A stretch of DNA of 64,000 bases. It comes from an uncultured Pseudomonadota bacterium. GTDB lineage: Bacteria; Bdellovibrionota_C; UBA2361; CALMIO01. Location of the stretch: contig CALMIO010000009.1 of NCBI GenBank assembly GCA_937864035.1, positions 62,001 through 126,000 of the forward strand, read 5' to 3'. The notes under the pieces were generated by a model. It was not told where the DNA came from. It saw nothing but the letters and a program-made list of their open reading frames with translations, and did no database searches. A program made the position numbers and the translations under genes. How positions within the stretch are numbered: position 1 is the first letter of the stretch; every line of letters begins with the position of its first letter. This document shows positions 42,359-51,739 of this stretch, piece by piece.

Positions 42359-44242
42359 TTATCTTTCAATGCCGAATTCGACGCTGGCTCTTTGCGCTCC
42401 AAGAAGTTCACTGCGAGTGCGCGAGCTAAAGATTTGGCCAGAAGTAAATAATATGCGTGGACTCCAAGCATCTGAGCCATCTGGTCCATCTCTCATGGGG
42501 AAGGCCACGTCGAGCCGTAAAACTTGCCCGCCAGAAGAGCGCGGAAAACCTATTCTAAACCCAAATCCAATTGTTGAGTAAAATTGATCTGCAATCATAT
42601 CGGCGAATGGATTGCGGCTTGCCGCACCGCCTTCGACAAAGAAAGCCCCTCCAAGGCTGATAAATTCTAAAACGTTATCAATTATATGGAATCGATCCTC
42701 TAGATTTAAAACCAGCCTTTTGTCCCCATCGAAAGTCCGCGCTTTGTAGCCGCGGAGACCAGTGTCTGCTCCTAAAGTAAATTGCTTATCACGAGTTATA
42801 TCAAGACCATAATCAAAGGCGGCCGAAAAAGCCAAAGTATGTCTGCCAAGAAAAACTCCATAAGGTTTAAGTAGGCCAAGCACATTATAATATTTTAATT
42901 CGCCTCGCCAAAGTGAATCTTGAAACCCATCTTGATCGTACCAAGAGGAATAGCCGATCTCTCCCCGCAAAAAGGAATCATCAGAAAATTGCTCTCCTTG
43001 TCCGTAATTACCGAAGGCGACGACATTGTTTCCGAGAGAGCCGAGAAATTCAGGAGCTAAAATGGCGTTGATCGAATATTGCTCTCCAATGTTGTAGTCT
43101 TCCCAGCGATCGAAGCGATCAATATAGTTCATCGTTATATATTGTGGTTCGATAACTTCGTAGGCAAAAGTTGCTCCAGAAAAACGGCGATCGTTTGCAA
43201 GTCTACTTGGGTCATTGCTGACTTCATTAGGATCTAGTTTAAGATCCGCGTAATCTTCTCGGGTTGCTTTGGAAAATGTTTCTTCGCGAAAGGTGTAGCC
43301 AAAATACAATCTTCGGATGCGGCTCAAATCGGATGTGTTGGCGATCGAATAACGGGCTAAAAGTTCTGATCGTTTCTGTCGAAATATATATTCTTCGGTA
43401 GCCGCCGAAAAAAGCCTCCCAATCGTGTCGTAAAGGTTATATTGAAAATTCCAAGCGTGTTTTTCGACTAAAGTTCGGTACGGCCTTCCGATACTACTTA
43501 GGAAAATTTTTCCGTCGTTTCGGTTAAAATAACCTAGGGTCAGTTGGTTTTTGGTTCCCCAAAGCCGTGGATCGTCCCAAACGGCTTGTATTGATTGGCG
43601 CTGGTCGTCTTCGTTGTAGAGAAGTTCGAGCCTTTTCCCTAAACCCAGCAGATCGCTATCGGAAACGCCGGCTGATAATCTTTTTCTTCCTTGTCCGCTA
43701 GACCAAGTAAATTGTGGAACTATCGTCCACGTGTCTTGTACATAAACGTCGATATCAACAACGTCGCCATCAACTTGAGGTAGTAGGCTGACTCTTCTAA
43801 AAAATTTAAGACTGCGCAAGTTACGCTCGCTTTCGGAAAAGGCTAGGGCGCTAAAAGGTTGTCCTTCTTTAATGGTCATTTCAATCCGCACTACCTCTTC
43901 GCGGGTTTTGATTTTCAGCTTATTTAGGTGTTGGTAGATTGGGCGAGTGTCGTCTTCAAACATATCAACGATATGTATGCGAATAGAACGGATTATTTTC
44001 CCTTCAAGCGGTTTGTATTTTTCAAAATCTTGAGCCGATGTTTCTGGCAGGTATTTGGCGTTACGAGGAAAATTTTTAATGTTCCGTTGATCTTCTGCTC
44101 GTGAGATATTCGCCCCAAAAAATAGATAAATACATGTTGAATAAAGGAGAGTTCTCAATGTCAATAGAGAGATTTTCGCAACAGATTTTAGCAAGATTAT
44201 AAACAAATTAAACTTCACTATATTTAAGGAATTTTTTATCAC
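42359..44242 (-). CDS. Omp85/BamA-superfamily outer-membrane protein
   Basis: This 627-aa exported protein has a long hydrophobic N-terminus (signal near residues 25-48). One or two POTRA-like domains (about 75-170, IIRSIRIHIVDMF, RNLRSLKFFRRVSLLPQVDG) come before a beta-barrel of about 430 residues. The barrel is rich in alternating aromatic strands (GLGKRLELLYNEDD, NQLTLGYFNR) and has GLRGYKARTFDG, which matches the lid-loop RGY/F motif of the family. With only one or two POTRA repeats it is more like a surface-antigen or patatin-like Omp85 than BamA itself. The start codon is GTG at 44242 with no SD. Confidence 0.8.
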   Translation of the reverse strand: MIKNSLNIVKFNLFIILLKSVAKISLLTLRTLLYSTCIYLFFGANISRAEDQRNIKNFPRNAKYLPETSAQDFEKYKPLEGKIIRSIRIHIVDMFEDDTRPIYQHLNKLKIKTREEVVRIEMTIKEGQPFSALAFSESERNLRSLKFFRRVSLLPQVDGDVVDIDVYVQDTWTIVPQFTWSSGQGRKRLSAGVSDSDLLGLGKRLELLYNEDDQRQSIQAVWDDPRLWGTKNQLTLGYFNRNDGKIFLSSIGRPYRTLVEKHAWNFQYNLYDTIGRLFSAATEEYIFRQKRSELLARYSIANTSDLSRIRRLYFGYTFREETFSKATREDYADLKLDPNEVSNDPSRLANDRRFSGATFAYEVIEPQYITMNYIDRFDRWEDYNIGEQYSINAILAPEFLGSLGNNVVAFGNYGQGEQFSDDSFLRGEIGYSSWYDQDGFQDSLWRGELKYYNVLGLLKPYGVFLGRHTLAFSAAFDYGLDITRDKQFTLGADTGLRGYKARTFDGDKRLVLNLEDRFHIIDNVLEFISLGGAFFVEGGAASRNPFADMIADQFYSTIGFGFRIGFPRSSGGQVLRLDVAFPMRDGPDGSDAWSPRILFTSGQIFSSRTRSELLGAQRASVEFGIER

Positions 44243-44412
44243 TTGGCATATTTACCAGTCTTGTAATTCAGATTATAGTTTAGAGAATCTACTCTCTTTT
44301 TTATGTTTTTAAAGATTTTATAAGCTCTCGGTTAAAACTAGCAAGTTAGCAGATGAATGGCGATTCGGCAAATGCAATTATTGCTTTATTTTAGATGATT
44401 TTTCGCAGATAG

Positions 44413-46041
44413 GTGAAACAAATTATTAGTCCCGCAAAAGCCTTGTTTTCTGGGAGAGTTTATCAGGATTCATTTAATCTTGTTAATCAGGTTAGTTCCG
44501 AACAAGAGGAGTTGGTTGCTGAATTCAATTATCAACTTGATAAATTTCTAGCGGCTAGAGAGCAGTTGTTTTTGGAATTTGATCGGCTTGGCGAGCAGTC
44601 AACTGAATATATCAATCAGCTTAAAGAGCTTGGCTTGTTCTCCTTGATTGTTCCTGAGGAATATGGAGGGCTATCTTTGGGAGCTAGGGCATATTCTCGG
44701 GTTGTCGCTCAAACATCTTATTATGACGCCGCAACTTCGTTAACTATTGGGGCTCACAGCTCGATAGGGATTAAAGCTTTGCTTCTTTTTGGCAATGAAG
44801 AGCAGAAGCGACGTTATCTTCCGCGACTAGCGACGGGTGAGCTAATAGCGGCTTTTTGTTTAACCGAAAGCGGCTCTGGCTCTGATGCCGCTTCGATCAA
44901 AACTAACGCTGAATTAAAAGGTGATGATTGGATTCTTAATGGAGAAAAGATTTGGATTACTAATGGTGGTATAGCTGATTTTTTTACAGTTTTTGCCCGT
45001 ACTAATAGCGAAAGCGGCAGATTAAGCTGTTTTATGGTTGAGCGCTCCTTTGGTGGAGTCATGTCCGGCAAAAAAGAGGATAAAATGGGGATACGAGCTT
45101 CAAATACGACTACGGTTTCTTTCGAAAATGTCAAAGTTCCAAAGGAGAATTTAATAGGAGAAGTTGGTCAAGGGTTTAAAATAGCGATGGCTGTTTTAAA
45201 TAACGGCCGCACTGGTTTAGGGGGCGGTTGTGTTGGTGGTATTAGGCGTTGTTTGGATCTGGCTGTTAATCATGCCAAGCAAAGAAGGCAATTTGGCAGG
45301 CCATTGATTGAATTTGAGTTAATAAATGAAAAAATCAACACTATTAAAAGATTGCATTTGGCGGCCGAAAGTGTTGTAGAGCTTGTTGGTGGTTTAATTG
45401 ATAATCAAGCCGAAGACTACTCTGTTGAAGCGGCTATTAGCAAAGTGTTTAGCACCGAAGCCCTTTGGCGCGCCTCCTATGAGGCCTTACAGATAGCTGG
45501 CGGCAGTGGTTTTATGAAAGATTATATCTATGAAAAAATTACTCGAGATTCCCGTATTAATATGATATTTGAAGGAACTAACGAGATCTTAAGATTGTAT
45601 ATAGGATTAAACGCTTTTAAGGCGGTCGGAGCTAACCTTTCTAAAATGACTAGGAGGAGTTTTAAGGGGAATTTTGCCGGAGCTTTGGCAGTTTTATTTG
45701 AGCAACTCAGGATTTGGACTATTGGAGTTAATATTCCGGTGCGAACAGAAAATGAACATGAAGCAAGGCAAGCTAATTTATATTTAAATCCTCGAAGAAA
45801 TTTAAAGCTTGCCACGAACATCTTGGTTAGAAAAGGGGAGCTTGCTACCATTAGATATGGCAAGAAATTAGTCGAAAAACAACTTCTGACGGCTGGAATG
45901 GCTGATGCGCTGATTAATTTGTTTGTAGCTTACTCGATTTACTTTAGAAAAACTCCTTTTAACGAGGAATACCAAACTTTAGCGGCTGAAGCTATCGTTA
46001 ACTGCTGTCGAACGTCAATCTCGGTTCTGCAAGATTTATAA
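44413..46041 (+). CDS. Acyl-CoA dehydrogenase, long form
   Basis: This 542-aa FAD enzyme catalyses the first step of fatty-acid beta-oxidation. The N-terminal helical domain contains LIVPEEYGGL. The FAD/acyl-binding segment reads FCLTESGSGSDAASIKTNA and the middle beta domain has IWITNGG. The catalytic base is the Glu in MIFEGTNEILRLYI (about residue 394). About 120 extra C-terminal residues resemble the VLCAD/ACAD9 layout, which suggests long-chain substrates and membrane contact. It starts with GTG directly after the stop of a five-codon frame. It converges on a second acyl-CoA dehydrogenase. Confidence 0.9.
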   Translation: MKQIISPAKALFSGRVYQDSFNLVNQVSSEQEELVAEFNYQLDKFLAAREQLFLEFDRLGEQSTEYINQLKELGLFSLIVPEEYGGLSLGARAYSRVVAQTSYYDAATSLTIGAHSSIGIKALLLFGNEEQKRRYLPRLATGELIAAFCLTESGSGSDAASIKTNAELKGDDWILNGEKIWITNGGIADFFTVFARTNSESGRLSCFMVERSFGGVMSGKKEDKMGIRASNTTTVSFENVKVPKENLIGEVGQGFKIAMAVLNNGRTGLGGGCVGGIRRCLDLAVNHAKQRRQFGRPLIEFELINEKINTIKRLHLAAESVVELVGGLIDNQAEDYSVEAAISKVFSTEALWRASYEALQIAGGSGFMKDYIYEKITRDSRINMIFEGTNEILRLYIGLNAFKAVGANLSKMTRRSFKGNFAGALAVLFEQLRIWTIGVNIPVRTENEHEARQANLYLNPRRNLKLATNILVRKGELATIRYGKKLVEKQLLTAGMADALINLFVAYSIYFRKTPFNEEYQTLAAEAIVNCCRTSISVLQDL

Positions 46042-46107
46042 AAATAATTTTAAGTTTGCGCCTTAAAAGAGTGTTTGGTTTATGAAGAGCGCTTTTTTAA
46101 AAGCAAT

Positions 46108-46143
46108 AAAAGTTCACTAGAATTCTAGTTCTAGTGAACTTTT
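46108..46143. terminator. Perfect bidirectional terminator between two acyl-CoA dehydrogenases
   Basis: A 15-bp perfect stem (46108-46122 with 46129-46143) and a 6-nt loop are flanked by A and T runs on both sides. It lies between convergent genes and should stop transcription from either side. Confidence 0.88.
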
Positions 46144-46212
46144 GTATTTACGACGATTGAGCTTTTAAACAGCTTTGTCTAACACTTAGTGCGATTTCTT
46201 TATCTGTAAGAT

Positions 46213-47370
46213 TTAGCGGGTTTTCGGGAGAGCTAAAATTCGTTCTGCTATGATGGCTCGTTGTATCTCGGAAGTCCCCGCCGCTATTGTTCGTCCTCGA
46301 GAATAAAGATAATTTGAGAGAGTAGAAGAGCAAAAAAGATCGCTTTTAACATCTCTTGCTAAATCTTTGCTCTCATTTTCAAGGGCAAAGGCAGTTAGGG
46401 TTTGAAAATTCTCGCTCCAAAGCAATTTGTCAAGCGATCCTTCCGCTCCTGGCTCTTTGCCTCCCGCGTAAGATCGGAGATGCTCAAAGGCTAAAGCTCT
46501 AACGGCGCAACTGTTTGCTATATGCTTTGCTAAGTTAGCTAGGGTATTGTATTCATTTTTGGCGGAAGTTTTTAACAGCAGTTCTCGTAAAATCGTTTCA
46601 GATTGGAGCTGTCTAGCAAAAGTTAAAATTACTCTCTCATGCATCAAAGTTGAAATGGCTATCTTCCATCCTTCGCCAATTTTGCCAACAACAGCATCTT
46701 GCTTGACTATTGTTTTATCGAAAAAAACCTCGTTAAACTCCTCTTCTCCAGTAATCTGACGAAGAGGGCGAATAGTGATGCCATTTGATTTCATTGGCAG
46801 AAGAAAATAAGTAAGACCTTTATGTTTGCTCTCTTCTTGTGATGTTCGCGCTAATAAAAAGCAATAATCGGCCGTTTGAGCAAAGCTAGTCCAAACTTTT
46901 TGACCGCTAATTTCAAAGTCTCCGTTTGAGAGTTGCTTAGCAAAGCACTTGATATTAGCCAGATCGCTGCCGGCGGATGGCTCGGAAAAGCCTTGACACC
47001 ATATTTTGTTAGCTGAAAGAATGTTGGAGAGATATTTGTTTTGTTGCTCGCGAGAGCCGTGTTTTAAGAGAATCGGACCTACCATAGTCAGGCCAAAAAG
47101 CCCAACAAGTTGCGGCGCTCCGATTCTAACAAATTCTTCCTGCATAGCCGCCTCTTCGATCAGGCTAAGTCCCCTGCCCCCAAACTCTGTTGGCCAATGA
47201 ACCCCGACAAAGCGAGCCGATGCGAGTTTACTTTGCCACTGGCGAGAAATCGACACGAAGTTTGAAAGATTGTTTAAGCTGGCTTGTGGCGCTGGTCCGT
47301 TTTGCTCATACCATTTACGAAACTCCGCCACTAAATTGGCGCTTTTCTCCGATGAAGCGATTTTAATCAT
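46213..47370 (-). CDS. Acyl-CoA dehydrogenase (FadE17/CaiA-like)
   Basis: This 385-aa FAD enzyme has VHWPTEFGGRGLSLIEEA, QGFSEPSAGSDLANIKC for FAD and substrate contact, KVWTSFAQTADYCFLLAR and, near the end, RTIAAGTSEIQRAIIAERIL. In this group, known from steroid and branched-acyl catabolism clusters, the Glu of the classical EGT motif is replaced, here by AGTSEIQ. The ATG at 47370 is preferred over a TTG two codons before. It converges with the longer acyl-CoA dehydrogenase. Confidence 0.88.
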   Translation of the reverse strand: MIKIASSEKSANLVAEFRKWYEQNGPAPQASLNNLSNFVSISRQWQSKLASARFVGVHWPTEFGGRGLSLIEEAAMQEEFVRIGAPQLVGLFGLTMVGPILLKHGSREQQNKYLSNILSANKIWCQGFSEPSAGSDLANIKCFAKQLSNGDFEISGQKVWTSFAQTADYCFLLARTSQEESKHKGLTYFLLPMKSNGITIRPLRQITGEEEFNEVFFDKTIVKQDAVVGKIGEGWKIAISTLMHERVILTFARQLQSETILRELLLKTSAKNEYNTLANLAKHIANSCAVRALAFEHLRSYAGGKEPGAEGSLDKLLWSENFQTLTAFALENESKDLARDVKSDLFCSSTLSNYLYSRGRTIAAGTSEIQRAIIAERILALPKTR

Positions 47371-47462
47371 CAACAAAGCTAAAAAATTATGCTACGAAAA
47401 ATAATCTTATTATTATGACAAGTAAAGTCAAGGCGTAAAATGTCTCAACAATTATTAGTTAT

Positions 47463-48284
47463 TTAAATTAGCGAGCCAGTTTGAATATTTCTGGCGGCGT
47501 CTTCGTCTAAATACCAATATACATTTTCTTTCCCCTTTAACGCCAAAGCCGGAAAATTTAGCATGTCTTCTTCGGTTATTGTGTTTCTAGTTGTAAAAAG
47601 CCTTTGAACAACCTCTTTTTTTCTTTCGCCATTTATCAAAACAAAAACCTTTTCGCTATTCAATATTACTTTTGGAGTCAAAGTTAGCCGAGGCGCTTTG
47701 TAGGTTGAAATTAAGTTTAAATCGTCAACCAGCCAGATCAAATCGCTTGCTCCGCGCCTTTTAGTTGGGACAGCAAGTAATCTTTGCTCTCCGGGAAATA
47801 CTGAAGCAAAGTGGCCATCTTCCCCAACTCCGAGCAGTACTAATGATAACTTCGCCATTGATCCATTTTGAATCGATAAATGACCTTCAAGTTTATCGTT
47901 GTAATCTTTAGCGGCTTCAATAAGCGGGAGATTAAGATCGACTAAAAGCTGGTTTTCAGCTTTAATTTGCAAAGGTAAAAATAGATTATTAAGCGCCAGA
48001 TTTTTTAAACTCTCGGGATGACCGTTTTCAACTAATCGTTCATCAGCCAGAAGAAAAGTTACCTTTTGCCAATCTAGCGAATCTTTCTCCCGCTGAACCA
48101 GTTTTTGGTATATTGCGATTGGAGTAGATCCGCCGGAAAGAGCTAAAGTTGCCCTGCCGTTTTGATGGATGGTGCTAGATAACTGTTTTGCTATTAGCCA
48201 AGCGCATTTTTGAGGGTACTCAGTGGATGGAAAGATAGCAATCTTGTTTTTTAAAAGATCGTTATTTTCTATATCTTCCTCCAA
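47463..48284 (-). CDS. pgl: 6-phosphogluconolactonase
   Basis: This 273-aa enzyme hydrolyses 6-phosphogluconolactone in the oxidative pentose-phosphate path. ATLALSGGSTPIAIYQKL (about 41-58) binds the phosphate, followed by WQKVTFLLADERLVENGHPESL and LLGVGEDGHFASVFP, all typical of the DevB/Pgl family. It follows zwf with a 16-bp gap. No ATG precedes the conserved region. The frame begins with TTG at 48284, and a GGAGG lies inside the first codons, so a rare start just downstream of it is also possible. Confidence 0.9.
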   Translation of the reverse strand: MEEDIENNDLLKNKIAIFPSTEYPQKCAWLIAKQLSSTIHQNGRATLALSGGSTPIAIYQKLVQREKDSLDWQKVTFLLADERLVENGHPESLKNLALNNLFLPLQIKAENQLLVDLNLPLIEAAKDYNDKLEGHLSIQNGSMAKLSLVLLGVGEDGHFASVFPGEQRLLAVPTKRRGASDLIWLVDDLNLISTYKAPRLTLTPKVILNSEKVFVLINGERKKEVVQRLFTTRNTITEEDMLNFPALALKGKENVYWYLDEDAARNIQTGSLI

Positions 48285-48300
48285 TCAATCAAAAAATACT

Positions 48301-49812
48301 TTACAATTCTCGCCAACTGCGACCACTCTCTTGAATTAAGAGGTCGGCTTCCTTTGGTCCCCACCCTCCGGCGGCGTATTCGACGAGTGGAGAACCCCCA
48401 CCGCTTCGCCACTGATCTATGATTGGATCTATAATACGCCACGCCTCTTCGATTTCGTCGTTTCTTATAAAAAGAGATGGATCCGATTTAAAAACATCCA
48501 GCATTAAGCGCTCATAAGCATCGAGCGAAACAGCTTTAAAAGATTCATAATTAAAGTTCATTTCAACAGGATTTAAACGAAAACCGGGACCGGGAGGTTT
48601 TGAAGAGATTTTCACTGATAGCGACTCACTCGGTTGCACCTGAATTGACAACACGTTTTGTTCTAAATCGTTTAAACCACGCCCCCTAAAAAGCGAGAGC
48701 GGCGGTTTTTTAAAAAACACCGCCAGTTCGGTTATACGTTTGGCGAGCCTTTTGCCATTTCTGATGTAAATCGGCACTCCGCACCAACGCCAATTTTCTA
48801 TCTCAAGTTTGAGTGCGACAAAAGTCTCGGTAAACGATGAGCCTGAGATGCCTTCTTCTTGGAGATAGCCCACGACAGGCTCTCCTTTGGCAACTCCCGA
48901 CCCATAACGTCCTCTGACGATTGTTTTTTCTATCTCTTCGGCGCTCAGTCTTTTGATGCTTTTTAAAACTTTTACTTTTTCGTTGCGAATGGCATCGGCA
49001 TCGTTGAGCGCGTAAGGAGGCTCAAAGCACAGCAAAGACAACATTTGCAAGATATGATTTTGTACCATGTCGCGCAACATACCGGTTTGATCGAAGTAGA
49101 CTGAGCGAGAACCTACACCTACGTCCTCGCAAACCGAAATTTGAATGTGATCAACATAGCGGTTGTTCCAGAGAGGCTCAAAAATGCTGTTCGCGAAACG
49201 AAAAGCCAAGATGTTTTGAACAGTTTCTTTTCCTAAATAGTGATCAATTCGAAAGATCTGTTTTTCTTTGAAACTGCTTCGCAGAGCGTTGTTGAGTTCA
49301 AGGGCCGACTCTAGATTGTGGCCGAATGGCTTTTCAATCACCAACACAGTTGATTGCGAAGTATCTTGCGGATCGGCGATTAAGCCAGCGGACTTAAGGT
49401 TGCTAGCGATAATCGCAAAGTGTTCCGGAGATGTTGCTAGGTAAAAGATAAAATTTAACCTTTCGCCATCGCGAGCAATCTGTGAAGCTCTAAGCTTTTG
49501 AGCAAGAGTTAAAAAATCCTCCGGGTTATCTGCATTTAATGGATGATAGGCAAGTTTGGCGGCGAACCGTTCCCATACTTTTAGATCTAATCCGGAACGA
49601 GAAAATTCGCTTAGCGCCGGCTTAAGCCTTTCCGCAAAGGCTTGATCGCTAAGTTTAGTGCGGGCCGCGCCAACGACTAAAAAATCTTCCTTTAAATAAC
49701 CATCTTTGTAAAGATTGTACAGACCGGGAATAAGCCTTCGCTTTGTTAGATCTCCGGTAGCTCCAAAGATAACCAAAATTGTTGGCGGGAGTTTTTGGCG
49801 AGCGCTAGACAT
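48301..49812 (-). CDS. zwf: Glucose-6-phosphate 1-dehydrogenase
   Basis: This 503-aa NADP enzyme carries out the first oxidative pentose-phosphate step. The Rossmann motif [16 protein letters not shown] is at about residues 14-29. The active-site peptide RIDHYLGKE has the catalytic His and Lys near 191-198, and KPPGPGF lies in the C-terminal half. It sits between transaldolase and pgl on the same strand, so one operon covers tal-zwf-pgl. No gnd (6-phosphogluconate dehydrogenase) is nearby. Confidence 0.97.
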   Translation of the reverse strand: MSSARQKLPPTILVIFGATGDLTKRRLIPGLYNLYKDGYLKEDFLVVGAARTKLSDQAFAERLKPALSEFSRSGLDLKVWERFAAKLAYHPLNADNPEDFLTLAQKLRASQIARDGERLNFIFYLATSPEHFAIIASNLKSAGLIADPQDTSQSTVLVIEKPFGHNLESALELNNALRSSFKEKQIFRIDHYLGKETVQNILAFRFANSIFEPLWNNRYVDHIQISVCEDVGVGSRSVYFDQTGMLRDMVQNHILQMLSLLCFEPPYALNDADAIRNEKVKVLKSIKRLSAEEIEKTIVRGRYGSGVAKGEPVVGYLQEEGISGSSFTETFVALKLEIENWRWCGVPIYIRNGKRLAKRITELAVFFKKPPLSLFRGRGLNDLEQNVLSIQVQPSESLSVKISSKPPGPGFRLNPVEMNFNYESFKAVSLDAYERLMLDVFKSDPSLFIRNDEIEEAWRIIDPIIDQWRSGGGSPLVEYAAGGWGPKEADLLIQESGRSWREL

Positions 49813-49838
49813 AAGATATGAAGTCTCTTAAAAACATC

Positions 49839-50948
49839 TTATTGTTTATTGATTTTATCTCCGATTGCCGCGACCAATTGATCGTAGCTCTCAGCAAATA
49901 TTTTGATCCCATTACTTTCGAGATCCGCAAATAACGAAACTTGATCTATGCCTGCGTTTGTTAGAGTGTTAATCAGAGACTCTGCCTCGGCAAAATCAGG
50001 ATCAGTCCGATTGATTGTATTGGGATCAGCTGCTATTAGTTCGCTTAAAGTTTGCGAAGGAAGAGTGTTAACTGTCTCAGGTAGGGCTAGCGCCTTTAAA
50101 TAAAAAAGCGGCGATAACTTTGGGCTTTTAACGCTAGTGCTTGCCCAAAGTGCTCTTTGCGGGCGGAGTCCAGCGGCTTTTAATCTCTGAAAGCGAATTT
50201 CATCATGAAATAATTCAAGATATTTTTTATAAGCGAACAACGAATTGGAGATCCCCACCCTAAATGTTTCGGCTAATTTGCCAATGCTTTCAAGGTTGGT
50301 AGCTAATTTTTCGATTTGTGAGTCAACTCGCGAAACAAAAAAACTCGCCACCGATCCGAGCTGGCTTAGATCACCGCCCGCTGAAGCGAATTTTTCAGCT
50401 CCATCAAGAAAAGCGCGCGCGACTTCTTGATATCTATTGGGCGCAAAAATCAAGGTAACATTCACGTTAATGCCGAGAGCTAAAGTTTGAGAAATCGCGC
50501 TTAAACCTTCTTTGGTGGCTGGAATTTTAATCATTAGATTCGGTTTTGACACCTTTTGCCAGAGTCTTTTGGCGCATTCAACCGTTCCTTGGGTGTCGTA
50601 AGCAAATTTTGGCGGCACTTCAAGGCTGACATAACCATCTTTTTTAAAGGTGCTGTTGTAAAGCGGCAAAAACGCTTCGCAAGCCTGACGAACATCATCA
50701 ACCATTAAAACCTCGGCGATCTGTTCGGCGGAGAGAGTTGGGTTTATCTTGAGTTCTTCGTTGATCAATTTATCATAAGAGGTTGATCCGGCAATGGCAT
50801 TTTTAAATATGGTTGGATTGCTTGTGATGCCGCTAACTCCAGCTTCTATTAGGCGAACAAGCTCTCCGCTTGTGATAAGGTCGCGGCTTAGATTATCAAG
50901 CCAAATTGATTGGCCAATTTGAGATAGTTTATTTAAAGTTTCAACCAT
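49839..50948 (-). CDS. tal: Transaldolase
   Basis: This 369-aa enzyme transfers dihydroxyacetone units in the pentose-phosphate pathway. WLDNLSRDLITSGELVRL, GITSNPTIFKNAIAGS and LMIKIPATKEGL (Schiff-base Lys near residue 138) place it in the longer transaldolase class found beside zwf in cyanobacteria and actinobacteria. FRVGISNSLFAYKKYL and ALWASTSVKSP lie further on. It is the first gene of tal-zwf-pgl. Confidence 0.95.
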   Translation of the reverse strand: MVETLNKLSQIGQSIWLDNLSRDLITSGELVRLIEAGVSGITSNPTIFKNAIAGSTSYDKLINEELKINPTLSAEQIAEVLMVDDVRQACEAFLPLYNSTFKKDGYVSLEVPPKFAYDTQGTVECAKRLWQKVSKPNLMIKIPATKEGLSAISQTLALGINVNVTLIFAPNRYQEVARAFLDGAEKFASAGGDLSQLGSVASFFVSRVDSQIEKLATNLESIGKLAETFRVGISNSLFAYKKYLELFHDEIRFQRLKAAGLRPQRALWASTSVKSPKLSPLFYLKALALPETVNTLPSQTLSELIAADPNTINRTDPDFAEAESLINTLTNAGIDQVSLFADLESNGIKIFAESYDQLVAAIGDKINKQ

Positions 50949-51212
50949 AAAGGTATCTACAAAGTAAAGTAGGAGAAAATCTTATAAGAATGAAAAAAAA
51001 TATAATAGTACTACATTGAAGGTTATTTTTGGTAGAGAGCTGTTTTTGAGAACTTTTAAGATAAATATCTAAATTAATTAAAAGGTTTTTTATAAAAAGG
51101 ATTAAATCTCAGTATTTTTTGAATATTTGCCGATATAAATTTATCTGTTAGAATCCTGCCCTAATCTAGGCAAAATACTTAGTTTTTCTAGGGTAATAGT
51201 ACTTTTTTATCT

Positions 51213-51665
51213 ATGTACAGATCTATCTCTCAAAATTTCGGCTTTACTCTGATTGAGCTTTTAATGGTGGTAATTATTATTGGAATTTTAAGCGCTACTG
51301 CCTACTCTAATTTTATGAAATTTAGAATCTCCGCTAGGAACGCCGTCGCCATTAGTAATGTTAGAAACGCCGCGACGGCGCAGGAGAGTTATTACGCTAC
51401 TAACGAAGAGTATTGCCCAACAATCTTGGGACTTGCAAATTTTGGGTACATTGTCGATCCGAAAATTGATATTGAAAGTCGTGTTAGTCCCACTTCATTG
51501 GGTCAGATTTATATTTTATCGGGGATTCATAAAGGCGCTAGAAATGGCAATAGGCATAATTGGAGCATGAGTACAGGAGATTATCACTGTTACGCTTTTA
51601 ACTCCCTTGTGTCTGGGGCTATAGTTAGTATGCCAAAGCTTACACAACGTTGCGCTGACTTTTAA
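51213..51665 (+). CDS. Type IV pilin-like protein
   Basis: This 150-aa prepilin has a short 10-residue leader, then FGFTLIELLMVVIIIGILSA, and Glu at mature position 5. The C-terminal globular part has two cysteine pairs (EEYCPT, DYHCYAF and a final RCADF), which suggest a disulfide-bounded D-region. It stands alone between tal and sucA, with no assembly genes nearby, so it could be a major pilin or an accessory one. It has an ATG without SD. Confidence 0.85.
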   Translation: MYRSISQNFGFTLIELLMVVIIIGILSATAYSNFMKFRISARNAVAISNVRNAATAQESYYATNEEYCPTILGLANFGYIVDPKIDIESRVSPTSLGQIYILSGIHKGARNGNRHNWSMSTGDYHCYAFNSLVSGAIVSMPKLTQRCADF

Positions 51666-51739
51666 AATTAAACCGCACAACTTTCGGTGGTAAAAAGATT
51701 TGCAAATTACGAGCCCGCTTGGCATTTTTCAAAAAGCTC

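Noticed and set aside
44395-44412. Five-codon ORF abutting the GTG of the long acyl-CoA dehydrogenase as a regulatory leader
   Set aside because: It has no SD and its composition is ordinary, so chance occurrence is likely, unlike the case at 30435.
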